Below, in pieces: positions 24,561-36,351 of a stretch of DNA of 64,000 nucleotides. Made by a program: the position numbers and the translations under genes. This DNA is from Evernia prunastri. Lineage: Eukaryota; Ascomycota; Lecanoromycetes; Lecanorales; Parmeliaceae. Location of the stretch: positions 1 through 64,000 of the forward strand of contig NKYR01000136.1 in the NCBI GenBank assembly GCA_003184365.1. Reading direction: 5' to 3'. Each line of letters starts with the position of its first letter. Positions within the stretch are counted from its first letter, which is position 1. The notes below the pieces were generated by a model. The model ran no database searches, was not told where the DNA came from, and saw nothing but the letters and a program-made list of their open reading frames with translations.

Positions 24561-26320
24561 AATTAGATTTTATAACGTTAAAATCAGCGTCGCTTATAAT
24601 ATCGTTATTAGTTAATCTATCAAAATTATTAACTGTTTCTATATTAATTTCGTCCTTAGTCTTGATATCAAATATAAAAAATTTTATCTTAATAATTCTC
24701 TTCGAAATTTCGAGTATAAGAAATACATTAATTTTATCGAAATATTATCTCTATCTAAAATAACGCGATTAAAATATTAATCTTTATTACTCGCGAATCT
24801 TACGAATTTAAAAATTACGAAAAGATTATTATAAATAATAAATAAACGCGATTAAAAATAAGATAGCGTTTTTAATAAAAAATAATATTTAAGATTTAAT
24901 AAATTGCTTTAAGAATAGAAAATCGTTAAAAAATAAATAAGTTTTTATTTTAAAACGAAAATTGAAAGACGAAATTACTTGATATAAAATATATTAAATA
25001 ATTCTTAAATGTTCTTAGCGCGAAGATCTAAATCATAATAAGACTTTCGTTTCGATTATTAAGTCTATAAATTATAAAACGTTATTCGCTTTAATAGCTA
25101 CTTTGAATTAAGATTTAAAATAAATAAATATTAAAATCGTTCTCTTATATAATAATATAGAAGTGTTAATCTATATATATTAATTCACTGACTTTAAGAA
25201 CTCGAAGTATCTTAATAAGATTTATAAATTAAATAAAGCTCTTTATAATTTAAAGCAGTCGTCTTAAATTTAATATAATATCTTTATTAATTTTATAAAA
25301 AATTAAAACTTTATATTTATTAATGCTAATTATAACGTATTTAACGATTTTCGAACTAATATTATTATAATTTTTTATATTAATAATATTTTAATTATTA
25401 ATCTCAATCGTATGAATATTTAACGTATTGAGAATACGCTTAATATCAAATTTCATATAAAGAATCTAAAATCTTATATTCATTATCTAGACATAATTAT
25501 TATTCGCGATCGCGTTAATAGAATAATTCGTTTGAGATAAGTCGATTATATTAAACGAGTTCTTCGAAATAATGATATATAAGAGTTTAAATCGATTATT
25601 TCAATGAAAACTTCGATTAAGTTAAATTTTACGAAGAATAAATTCGAAGTCACGCTTAAGAACAGACTACGCTATTAATCTATCGTCGACTCTTTAATAT
25701 ACGTTATATTAAATATTTAATTAAATTTAACTTACGCTATCTCTATTATTAATTATTATACTTATAATTTTATTAAATAATATTAAAATATAATAAAGCG
25801 TATCTTTTAGTATTTGAAGAGTGTTATTAACTTTTAACTTACTTCTTAAAAATCTTTTTAAGTTAATAAATTATATCGATTTCGATTAAATTAACGATGT
25901 TATTACACGTCGCTCTATTTTTGATTATATATTTAATATTAATAATACGATTATTAATTAATCTTTTGAACGATAGATTATCGTCGCTCTCTCGATCTAT
26001 AAAATTAAATATATTAAATAAACTTAGATTATTTTTAATTACGAAGTCTTTTAACGTTTTTATAATCTAATAATAACGATTTAAAAATTATTATTATCTA
26101 TAAAAATAATTAAAGCGTTATTACGTTGATTAAGAATTCTCGTTTTTACGAGCGTATTAAATATATCGAAATCGATAATTACTTTTATCGAGAGAAAGTT
26201 ATCGATAAGATAATAATTTTTGAGTATATTTCTATCGATAAGTAGATAGTCGATAAGTTGATTAAGTCGCTGACTAAAGATAAGTTTAAATATTTCATAA
26301 CATAATAGATTTATTACTCT
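24561..26320 (+). mobile_element. RIP-degraded Copia reverse transcriptase and RNase H
   Basis: Plus-strand codons through stops follow Ty1/Copia pol. The RT active site near 25,371-25,397 reads YINNILI (consensus YVDDLLI). Then come YLDIIIIRDRVNRIIRL near 25,490, VDYIKRVLR near 25,545, LRYQSIVDSL-like sequence near 25,670, and the RNase H C-terminus near 26,140-26,290 with SRFYERIKYIEID, EYISIDK and LIKSLTKDKFK (consensus ARTKHIDI, EYISTDK, LTKPL-KDKF). The gag-protease-integrase part that should precede RT was not recognised, so the element may be internally deleted. Confidence 0.82.
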
Positions 26321-27260
26321 ACTAATGATAATTCTATAAAACTTATCTTAATTCTAAAATCTTAGAATATATTAAAAGTTTATAATCGATCTCATTATTT
26401 TCGAATAATTTATTATTATATTATTTCTTTAGAGTATCTCTAAGATATTTATATCTTTTTATTATCTTATCTCGTTAAGATATCTTTAAAATATTATATC
26501 TCTAATCGCTTATTTTTCAAGATATCGATTAAAATTAATCTTATTAAGCAATTTTATAACTATTTAGTGATTAAGATAGATGTTAATACTTTTTATATAT
26601 TTATCGATTATATTTTAATAAAATTTTAATGTGTATCTGATAAAGTGAAAAATAAACTTTCAAAAAATAGTTTTTTGATAAAAAGTGAAAAAGTTAAACG
26701 ATAAGTTAAGACGATAATCTATATTATAAAATGTCTTTATCGTTTTCAAATTTCGATTTTTCGTATTATATAAGACGATCGTGTGAGAGTGTCAAAATTT
26801 ATCAAGTTAGATTTTACGTTAGTAATTCGACGTTCGAACTTAATAGATTTTATATATAGCGATCTTCTTATATCTTACACAACTTAGTTAAGTGTTTCAC
26901 ACATCTATTTTCAATATTAACACTTTTATAAACATAAATTACATTATTACTTAAATAAGATCGAAGGAGACGATAAAGATAATAACTTAAATAGATTTTA
27001 ATATATATACTAAAGTATTAGATTTCTTTATAGAAATCTTTATAATTGTTACACTCAATAAAATTACATAATAATTAACCTCTTATTATATAAATATTCG
27101 CTTCTTAGCTAGTAATCTTATTTAATATATCTATATAAATCTTATATCTATATTAATTCTAACATTACTAATAAATTACTTTATTATAAATACTTTTTAA
27201 TATTAATATATATTAATTAGTAGTCAAATTAAATAAATAAGCTTATAAATTAAAAAAAGT
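26321..27260 (+). repeat. Copia 3' flank and LTR-like segment
   Basis: Non-coding AT-rich DNA follows RNase H. The part at 26,935-27,055 resembles 6,925-7,025 (after the Gypsy 1 integrase), and the part at 27,170-27,258 resembles 23,700-23,785. At least the second match fits a 3' LTR. No gene is present. Confidence 0.45.
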
Positions 27261-27860
27261 TATTCTCGCGAGATAATTAATTAATTCGCTTATTTTTATA
27301 CTTAGACTTATAGTAGCGTTAATATTTTTAGATATTTAATAATTTCGAGTATATAACTCAATAGACTTAGTAGTACTTTAATGAAAAAATAGTATTTATT
27401 AAAATATATATTATTTAAGAATACGTAAAAGTAAAGAAAATAACTAATTATCGTTAGATTTTAATACGTTAAAATATTTTAAATGTATTTTAAATTAAAT
27501 CGTTCTGTATTCGTTATTATCTACTAATATAATGTATTTATTAATATAATATTCTAAAATTCTAAAATTCGAAAATTGTATAATTTATCGTTTTATAATA
27601 ATTTTTTAGAGATAAGTGAAAGAAAAAATTATGAAACGTAGAATCTAAATTTTGAAAATGCAAGAATTTTTCGAATCGAAGTTATATTAATGAATATAGA
27701 TAATGATATAACAAAGTTCGTTTAATTCTTCGAAGGGCCAGCGTAGATTTAGAGAGGCTTCTAGGGGCAAAACTTCTTTTTCTTAGAGTTATCGAATTTT
27801 AGAATATTGCATTAATAGATATATTATATTATCTCTATATTTTTAATCCTTAAGCAACTA
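27261..27860. other. AT-rich intergenic remnant
   Basis: RIP-mutated AT-rich DNA with no readable domain. Mutation density falls to the right, with CpA/TpG and GG dinucleotides returning from about 27,720. Confidence 0.5.
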
Positions 27861-27864
27861 AGAA

Positions 27865-28285
27865 AAAAATCGCGATTCTTAACACCTCTTAAAAATCAAA
27901 AATCAAAATTTCGATTCTTTGATATAACTTCACAATCACGACTATTACAGTCTAAAATCTATATAATCTATACTTTTTATATCAAGCTATAATCTATTAG
28001 AAGACTAAAGAAAACTAACTTTCAAAACGTAGATAAAACATCAATCATCTAGACTTTTCAAAATATGTCAAGACTTTTTCAAAAGAATTTCGCAAAATTC
28101 AATACTATTTTATTTCACATCACAACGAGATATTTAGATCTTCTCAGAAAATAGAATCTAACTACACACTATATCTTCTAGATATTGCGAAAATTTTAGA
28201 CTCTAATAAGAGATGATTGTGAAGCTATATCAAAATATCGATTTTTCGATTTTTGATTTTGGGGGAGAATCGCGATTTTTTTTAC
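27865..28285. mobile_element. MITE-like inverted-repeat element 1
   Basis: The left end (about 27,868-27,945, aaaatcgcgattct, aaaatcaaaaatc, gatataacttcacaatc) is the imperfect reverse complement of about 28,203-28,280 (gattgtgaagctatatc, gatttttgatttt, agaatcgcgatttt). The resulting arms of roughly 75 bp enclose a short non-coding core, as in a MITE or a foldback element. No transposase is encoded and no target-site duplication was determined. Confidence 0.55.
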
Positions 28286-28802
28286 CCCAATGTTCTTAAC
28301 CATTGGGAAACTAAAATGTTATCGCAAGCTCAGCAAGCACCCCCCTTCGAAAATCAAAGAAAACAATTTTTTTTAAATAACTTCACAACCAGCACTTTAT
28401 ATAGTCTAAAATTTCACTAAAGTCTACTTACTATACTTTGTCAACATATATCAATATTACAGAAAGTTTTGATTTCTATATCGTGATTTATTGAAGATGT
28501 ATAGTCAAAATACGCTCTTTCGATCTCAGGTCAAAAAGTTACCTCGGCTAATTTTTGATCGCCAAGACTATCAAAAAAAAACGAGATTTCTATCAAAAAT
28601 CTATTCTACAGTATAAGAAATAGTTATTATTCTCTACAAATTGAAGGAACTAATATTCTATATATTCATCAAAATCTATGAACTTTCTAGACTATCGTGA
28701 GTTGTCGTTGCGAAGTTATTCAAGAAATTTATTATTTTGGTTTTCGAAGGGGGGGTGCTTGCGGCAACAGTTTAGTTTCCCAATGATTAAGAACATAGGG
28801 GT
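28285..28802. mobile_element. MITE-like inverted-repeat element 2
   Basis: The left end (28,285-28,356: cccaatgttcttaaccattg, gggaaacta, gcaagcaccccccttcgaaa) is inverted at the right end (28,736-28,802: ttcgaagggggggtgcttgc, tttagtttcccaat, gattaagaacatagggg). Arms are about 65 bp and imperfect. The interior is non-coding and resembles the interior of the element to its left. This marks the boundary between the AT-rich desert and the gene region. A diverged terminal fragment lies at about 36,866-36,922. Confidence 0.6.
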
Positions 28803-29020
28803 AGTTTCTCAAGGATTAAGAATATAGGGGTAGTAGGTGACAACGAGTAGTCCGGGCACTCTAAAATGATTCCAGTACCGTAACGAGTCAGATAACCGCC
28901 TTTACACCGTAACGCAGAACCGCAGCCCCCGCTAAGGTAGCTGAGACATACATTTTCAACATATACGCGGGTACATGGTCAAGTTGGGCCGGATTCGCAC
29001 ACGAGGAGCCCCGAACAGAA

Positions 29021-30298
29021 ATGTCAAGTATCATTGAGGCTACGGCTAGTATGTTGACAACATATCATGAGCTCAACAGCGACATAGATGTATTGTATGA
29101 AGAACCAAGTCCTCTCGACTTTATGAGATACGTGGCCAAGAACAGACCCCTAGTAGTCCGCCGAGGCTGTTCGAAATGGCGCGCTGTTCGGAAATGGGAT
29201 GTTGACTACCTCCAAGCAATTATGAAAGACGCTCCTGTCAAAGTAGCGGTCACACCCAACGGGTCAGTACGAAGGGTCTTCTAGACAGCTTAACCAACAA
29301 TGTAGACACTGAGAGTTGCTAAAGCTATGCCGACTCAGCCGTGGAAAACTCCAAGGATGGCTTGACTTACTTTGCAAAGCCCTTTGAATCGGTATGTACA
29401 TCTTCGGAGTAATTTCAATCCAGACACTCTGGGCTGCAGAACGTGAGGGACTTGATTCTGAATTTTTGAACGCTGTAGGAAGAACCGTTTTCAACTTTCC
29501 TCAGCGACTTACAAGGCTCAAACACTCAGACGACGGCCCGGGTGGTCAAATATTCCCAAGCCCGTACTTCAATCTTAGACTTACAACCTCAGACCACGGC
29601 TACTGACCTATCTTGCTTAGAGAATGACAACTTTCGCGGCGAATACTCACCTCTGTTCCAAGATGTAGAAGTGGACGTTCGCTGGGCGTCAATAGCCTTA
29701 CAAAAGGAGCCTGATGCCATCAATCTGTGGATAGGTAACAAGCAAAGCACTACAGCCTTGCATAGAGATAACTACGAAAATCTATATTGCCAGATAGTCG
29801 GATCAAAAGATTTTGTGCTGTTAGCGCCAGTGGAGACGGCTTGCATCAACGAGAAATTTTTACCATCTGCGACCTATGCTGCCGACATGTCCCTCAATCC
29901 TGACGACCCCCCTGCTCAGATACCTTATGCTGTATGGGATCCAGACAAGCCGGAAGAGAAACCAACCAGATTCTCTTCTCTAAGCAGACCACTTCGCGTA
30001 AGGCTTGACCCGGGCGATATGTTGTATCTCCCTACATGCTGGTGAGAGATCCGTGCGTACTGTCGGCAACTTCTTGACACTCACTGAGAAGAAAGGTATC
30101 ACAAAGTATCACAAGCCAATTCGGACGAGGGTATTTCCTGCAGTGTCAATTATTGTATGTCAAATTTGAAAGAAAGGTTGCTTCGCCAGTGCTCACAGGT
30201 ACGCAGGGTACGATATGGACTTTGAAGGCACATTCTATGCTTCGAACGGGTTTGTTCGAGATATGGCTTGGGCTTCAACAGAGCTTTACAGAGTATGA
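29021..30298 (+). CDS. JmjC-domain hydroxylase, JMJD7-like
   Basis: A cupin-fold 2-oxoglutarate/Fe(II) dioxygenase of the JMJD7 type. Animal JMJD7 hydroxylates a lysine in DRG GTPases; the fungal substrate is not known to me. Exons by conserved context: 29,021-29,262; 29,325-29,391; an unresolved part ending at 29,563; 29,621-30,041; 30,096-30,154; 30,207-30,298. The iron motif is visible as LHRDNYEN (HxD) and the distal His in WYHKVSQ, which is rebuilt across the 30,042-30,095 intron. The end reads NYWYDMDFEG then WASTELYRV. Between 29,440 and 29,530 the expected frame holds TGA and TAG. They are removed only by a longer intron (for example 29,392-29,529) or are real nonsense mutations. The stop lies 60 bp from the convergent SPB1 stop. 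Confidence 0.8.
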
Positions 30299-30358
30299 TA
30301 GAGCGCACCTAGTCTCATTTTTACTAGATTTGACTTCTGAACGAACGCGCCAAAATGG

Positions 30359-32957
30359 CTAACGCTTTCTCTTCGCAAGTCTCTTATCTGCTCTGACGTC
30401 CTTTTTCAGGCGGGCGTCAACAATCTTGTACTTGCCTTTCACCCCTCGTGGCCGTCCTGATATGCCCTTATTACCACCTTTGGCGACAACGAGTTTCACC
30501 TGTTGTCTGGGCTTCTTCTTCGCAGCCTTGCTCATCATCTTCGCAATATTTTGAGCCTTATCTTTCTCCGAGACATGCTCGTCATCTGCCACCAGGGCCG
30601 ACTTCTTGCGCAGCTTTTCTAACCTCTGGGCAGCCTTGAACTTCTTGCGGTCCTTGGCCTCTCTAACTTTTTTGATTGGGCGAGCGTTTAGAGCCCGAAG
30701 CTTTTCTTTGATGGCTGCCGCGCCTGCCGCGCTTATTGGACGGTGCGGTTTACTGTGCTTACCCTCATCATCTAAGAACCAATCTGGAAGACCGTCTGTG
30801 TCTCGGAAGGTGTATTTGTTGAACCCATCGTCCACTAAGTCCTTGGTGGACTTCTGTCCCGAAGCGACTTGCTGTGCCAAAGTCATGGCTTCTGCCGTTA
30901 TGATCTCAATGTCGAGACGCCCGTCCTTTCTTGGCTCGCCTTCCGCTTCCCAATCAGTTTCATTTGATTTCACCAACTCGAAGCCACTCTCGGTCTCATC
31001 TTCATCGTCTATTCTTCTGTTCCCCGCTTCGTCTTCGCTGGCCCCACTTTCTTTAGGGGTTCGTCCTCCTCTCGCACAAGGAATATGGTCTTCACCGAGT
31101 GGTGAATGGCTCAATCTCATGGATACTTTCTTGACGGCGGCAATCTTTACAGCCTGAGCAGTAGGAGTGTCCGTCTCATCGTCCTCAAGATGAACGGCAC
31201 TGTCATTCTCCTCTTCCGCACCGAGATCGCAAATATCTCGCAATATATCCTGGTCAAAGAACAAAGCAGCTCGCCGTGTTAGAACAGCCTGCTCTTGGAT
31301 GTAGCCGTTTTGCTGAGATTTTTGGCCTTCTTCTTCTTCTTCTGCTGAAGAGACATCACTGCTTTGGTCTTGTTCGAACTCCTCGTAGCTGTCATTTTCG
31401 TGATCCGAAAAACCTTTCCAATCGCCATCTTGGTGTTCTTTTCTTGCTTTCTTGGAACGATATTTTGCGTCTGCTTGGGATTTTCGTTCTTGAAACTGGG
31501 AGTACAAAGCATCCAACTCTTCATCCAGCCTATTTCCCTCTTCGTCGCTTTCGTCTTCAATACCACTACCATTGTTCGAAGCCTCTTTAGCTTGAAGCGG
31601 AAGTGCCATCTTGCCGCGTGAGACCTTGTCGGTTGCTCCAGCCTTGTCCACAGCTGCTAGCGCAAACATCGAGTCTTCGCCATTCGGACCGTTTTGCTCG
31701 AGACCTATTTCCGTGGGCGTGATCATGTGCATCTGCATTCGCACAATCTCTTTTTGCTTCCTTTCGTTTCCCCGCCTTCTTTCCCTCTTTTTCCGTGAGC
31801 TCTCTTTTTCATCGAGCTTCTGTAGATCCTGCTGAATCTGAAGCTCCTCGTCCATAGATTCAACTTCCGCAACTTCCTCACCTGCAGTACCCCTGTTGGG
31901 CACCTTCTTCAATGAAAAACCAAAAATCTCGCGAGCCTTGAGCCTCCAACGTAGTAGCATTCGAAACTCTTTGCGCCCAAGTACCTTCAGATCCATACAG
32001 CATTGTCTTACCTCATGTGTAGTTTCCAGCAGCTTGTCCAGTGCAGCAAGTGCAATGTCCCCATTCTTCTGCTGCCGAAAGGTCAATTGATTCACAGATC
32101 CGAGCATGGCAATGGGGTCTGTCGTTTGGATGAACTCGCTCGCAGGAGCTTCCTTGAATTGCGTATAATCTCCTTCTTCATATCCCTCTCGCTTTCGCTT
32201 CTTCTTCTCTGGATTAAATACCTTGGCCTCGTTGTTTGGTGTCGGATCTGAAAGTTCCGCAAAGACAGATCGAGGATCAAGGAACTTTGGGTCTATCATT
32301 TTTGGAGCCTTGAAACCGGTAGACACAACGAAGATCTCAGCAGACACGTTCCTGGATGATGGAGGCTTTGTCGCCTCGACCTTTGTGAACAGCTGTTGGA
32401 AAACCCAAAGCAAAGCATTGTAGTCTTTGGATCGGAAAACTTTTGTGACAAACGTGCCACCCTCGATTAAAAATTCCGTGGCGAGCTTTAGAGCTTGTAA
32501 AGTCAACTCCGCTTGCGAGAATGCATCTTGAACCCATGCAGTGCCAACATTAGGGGCTCCATCGTGTAACACTGTGTCCGCTTTCCAGGTCTTCAAATGC
32601 TGTCTGATTGAAGCTCGGCACTTGTCCGTAGTAATGTCACTCTGAAAGGTAATTGTTCTTGGTATTGGTTTGATGGGCGCGAGGTCGACCCCCACTACGA
32701 TGCTGTTGGTCGGCATGGTTTCTGTAGCAACTTGACACCAAGATCCGGGCGCTGCGCAAAGGTCCAGCAAGACCTTACTCCTCTCAAGGAAGCCATATTT
32801 TCGATTGAGTTGTATGAGCTTGAACGCAGCTCTGGCTCTGTATCCTTTTTCTTTTGCGAGCTTGTACCATTTGTCAAGGCGCCCTTTACCATGCTATTAT
32901 TAATTAGAAAAAGGTTCTTCGGATCACGATCGACCTCACCTTTTTCTGAATACCCAT
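30359..32957 (-). CDS. SPB1: AdoMet-dependent rRNA 2'-O-methyltransferase Spb1
   Basis: Spb1 is the nucleolar methyltransferase of 60S pre-ribosomes that modifies the A-loop of 25S rRNA. CDS complement(30,359-32,893; 32,940-32,957), 850 residues. A six-codon first exon (MGIQKK) joins HGKGRLDKWYKLAKEKGY across a 46-nt intron with GTGAGG donor and TAG acceptor. An FtsJ/RrmJ domain spans roughly residues 20-205, with the SAM-binding LDLCAAPGSWCQ and VGVDLAPIKP. A middle DUF3381 region is followed by long acidic linkers and the basic Spb1 C-terminal domain (about 630-850, SAAGAAAIKEKLRALNARPI). The length suits the family. It is divergent from the gene at 33,608. Confidence 0.95.
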
Positions 32958-33607
32958 TTTGCTGGGATTTTGTGTGCGTCAGATATCAGGAAAACCAATT
33001 TCTTGGCTTGGTCGAAATTTTGAGTGGGACATAGTAAATTAGGTAGAGAGGTACCCCCGAGCTAGTTAAGCGCTGAGAAACTCGCCCCGCGCCTACTGTG
33101 GAGATAGCTAGTCAAACCAACGAGCATATGCATAGAAATAATATAAGATTTAAAAAAACATGCAATTTTGATAGAAGTGGAAGGGATTTCAGAACTGAGG
33201 CTTGTAATTCGGAGTTGTTGTCCAAAACTCGAAGTCTTTTTGATACAAATTGACAGATTAGCCAATTCTTTGTATCTCCATGAATACTTATGGATCCTAT
33301 TTTGATATTCTTACTACGTTGACATCACACTATCGAGAGCACCTATTCATATATGTAAAGATTCTACATATCTGTCATTTGCGTTGATTCGACCATATTT
33401 ACAGTGGGCGCGGAGTGACACGCCTGCACACGCTAAGATCAGGCAGAGCCGCATCGTAGCATGGTTGACCGCATTCACTCCATCGTCATTTCCTGCACGT
33501 ACGAAAAGCACACGAGGATACGCAAAGTTATTTGAGCTTCCACAATTAGAGAAGATCATAAGAGGTCTGGAGCTTCTGTTTCCTCCCCTCCGCACTCACC
33601 TTGCTTC
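32958..33607. promoter_or_regulatory. Divergent promoter region, SPB1 / YML020W-like
   Basis: A 650-bp spacer between two divergent start codons. It must hold both promoters and 5' leaders. I see no TATA box or operator I would defend, and the small frames inside are not supported as genes. Confidence 0.5.
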
Positions 33608-36351
33608 ATGGGACCTCGAAAACGGTCCAAGCCAAATCCCAAGGCAGAATCTAAAACTGCATCAGAAGAGGCGCCTCCCAATTTGCAAAACAAGGACTCA
33701 CTCCAAGCTGTTGGTGGAACATCAGTCCCATCGGATAAGCCTAACAGTGTCGAGCCCGTCCATTCCTCGGTCAATGGAGCGAATAGCGTAAGCGCAGAGG
33801 ACAGTCCGCTTGTCCAGAATAAGACTGATGTTGTTCAGATCCAACCGAGTAAGACATGGTACGGTGGAACGTGGCCACGAGGGAGCAAAGCGAACCCCAT
33901 TACCCAAGTAGCAAAAGAGAGCATTTCAGCAGCAGGCGGAGCCGCATCTGAGGTACTAGCGTCAGCGCGGGATCACAGCCCAGAGCTCCCCACAACTCCC
34001 CTCAAATCTCCTGCACTCCACCTGTCAAGAAGTGTAGGGAGCTCTAGCAGACCTTTGCCTCTAGCCGCCACTACTACCAAGCTCCACATCACCTCGAATG
34101 CAACAAATCCCAAGAGCACCGCCAAGGATAGAGGAACGATCAAGGATGAGAGAGATCCATTACGAGGGCCTGAAGTACAACAACTTTCCAAGGCGGATTC
34201 AGAGGTTGAAAAGTCTGATGACGCAACACTGGGAAATTCTTCCGAAAACCGTGAGATTCGACCAGAATCACAAAGTCTTGTTTTAGATGTACCTAAAGCT
34301 GCCAACGAATCCATAAGCTGGTTGAATTGGTTCTCGAAGTCTGAGATCGCAGCAGAGATTGGTACAAGCATTGCGCAGGCTGATGTCGATGCTAGTAGCG
34401 CAGGCAAGGATCGCCCACAAAACCCCATCTCAGAGACTCTTCAGGATGCCTCGACATCACGCAAGCAGCGTCGGAAATCAGAGCCTAGTCCTATTTCTCC
34501 AACTTTACAGCAAGAAGATGCCCCACGCTCTTGGCTTAGCTTATGGGGTAACGTATCTGCGCAGACAAAAAATAGCTCATCAGCAAGTGTAGCTGGCGTA
34601 GCTTCTGATCCACGAAACGACTTGAGCGGAAGTGGATCCCGATCTGGAAAGGCCGATAGTGCGGAACCTGATTCTGTATCAAATTCTCAACCTCCCCAGC
34701 AACCCGGAGATAGCACAAAGTCATCGTACGGCTGGGCGTTCTGGTCCAGAGATCAGCCGAAGAGTGATGACGAAAAGACATGTCCTGGAAGTGAGGTTGG
34801 GGAATTGGCTCTCGCCGGATCTTCGTCGCAAACTAAGCCGGAGAGTGCAGTAGTAGACGAAGCGAGAGGCCTTCCAAATAAGGTAGGCAAAAGACAGAGG
34901 CCGCAATCGCTAGGAGTAGCTGAGGATCCTAAGAAGTCTCGGAGCACTGACGACGATGACAAAAAAGACTCGAAGTCCGAAGTTACTCCTTTGGCCCCAG
35001 AAACAAAGCCCAAGGTTGATGCCAGTTCTAAAGCAAAGAGCTTGCCCAGGAACCTACTCCTCCCTTCATTCAGAACTACATACAGCTCAAGAGGAAGACC
35101 AAGTCTGATCCACAAGATCAGTAGGTTATTGCAGTTGAGCTCGCCTTCTGAACCAAAGCACGTCGATATTGTTCAGCATCCACCACGGCTTAATAGAGCG
35201 TTAGCCATTGTTAGCTTGTCTCGATCTTCGCGCATTCCGTACACCTAAACGGCTAATATGTTTCCTGTAGGGTGTCCATGGCTACTTCCCGGCACCATTG
35301 ATTCGCTCCGTCCTGGGTCAACCGACAGGCACGTCTATCCGTTTTGCAAATAGTGCAGCGAGCGCCATTCAGAGGTGGACCCAAAATCAGGGTTACCCAT
35401 GTGAGATCGACAAGGTAGCCCTAGAGGGAGAAGGCAAAATTGCAGAACGTATTGACCTATTGTGGAAACTCATGCTCAATTGGATCGAAAAAATACAAAA
35501 AGCCGACTTTGTCATGATTGCATGCCACAGCCAAGGGGTGCCTGTTGCTATGATGCTGGTTGCAAAACTTATAGCGTTTGGGTGTGTCAACTCCGCTAAG
35601 ATTGGCGTCTGTGCCATGGCAGGAATCAATCTCGGACCTTTCTCTGACTACAAGTCTCGATGGATAAGTGGCTCGGCCGGAGAGCTATTTGATTTTGCGC
35701 TTCCCGAGAGCCGAGTGTCAAAAGACTATGAAGCAGCCCTGGACGTCGTCTTGAGATTTGGGGTGAAAATCGTCTATGTTGGCAGTATAGACGATCAACT
35801 TGTATCTCTAGAGGTGGGTTTGTGTGTGGAGCAGTTGGAGTCTCGCTAACGTAATCATCTAGTCCTCTACATTCGGCTGCATCAGTCACCCACACATCTA
35901 TCGGGCTGTCTTTGTAGACGGGCGTGTTCACGCTCCTGACTTTCTCACCCACTTAGTCGGCTTCGCGTTGAAACTCCGTAATCTTGGCATATCAGACCAT
36001 GGCGTGATCCGAGAGCTGAGTGGCCCACTTGCTGGTAGTCTGTACAGCGGTGAGGGGCATTCCAGGATCTATGACGACGAAGCTGGTTACTATCTCGCTG
36101 TTGAGCACGCCCTTGAAACGACTTCTCTAGGGCCGATTACTCCACTGCTCCACCGTGAAGGTCCAAACGCGTCACAGAATCCGTACATTCTGCCATTTGC
36201 CTTGCGTGGTGTACTGGAAGAGGACTACGTGCGAAACGAGTTGTATGGAGAGATCACGGAATTGATCAAACAGTTTGACGAATGGAAGCCCGCGACTAAG
36301 GCTCTCAAAGATGTCAAATTCCGGTTAGAAGGTGTAAGGTCAAAGTTGTAG
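33608..36351 (+). CDS. YML020W-type alpha/beta-hydrolase-like protein
   Basis: Three exons, 33,608-35,209, 35,271-35,813 and 35,863-36,351, give 877 residues. The first 520 or so residues are disordered, rich in Ser, Pro and Lys. The C-terminal half is a lipase-like alpha/beta hydrolase: oxyanion-type AIGVHGYFPAPL near residue 535 and a nucleophile elbow ACHSQG with Ser about 621. Intron 1 (61 nt) and intron 2 (49 nt) have GTTAGC..TAG and GTGGGT..TAG ends and restore the domain exactly. This matches the uncharacterised yeast YML020W family, an assignment from memory of the family. No substrate is known to me, so no reaction is claimed. Confidence 0.82.

Noticed and set aside
28285..28802. CRISPR-like or phage-type repeat
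   Set aside because: Only two inverted arms, no regular spacers, and a eukaryotic context.
30606..31157. Plus-strand ORFs of up to 183 codons opposite SPB1
   Set aside because: Shadows of the long conserved SPB1 frame.
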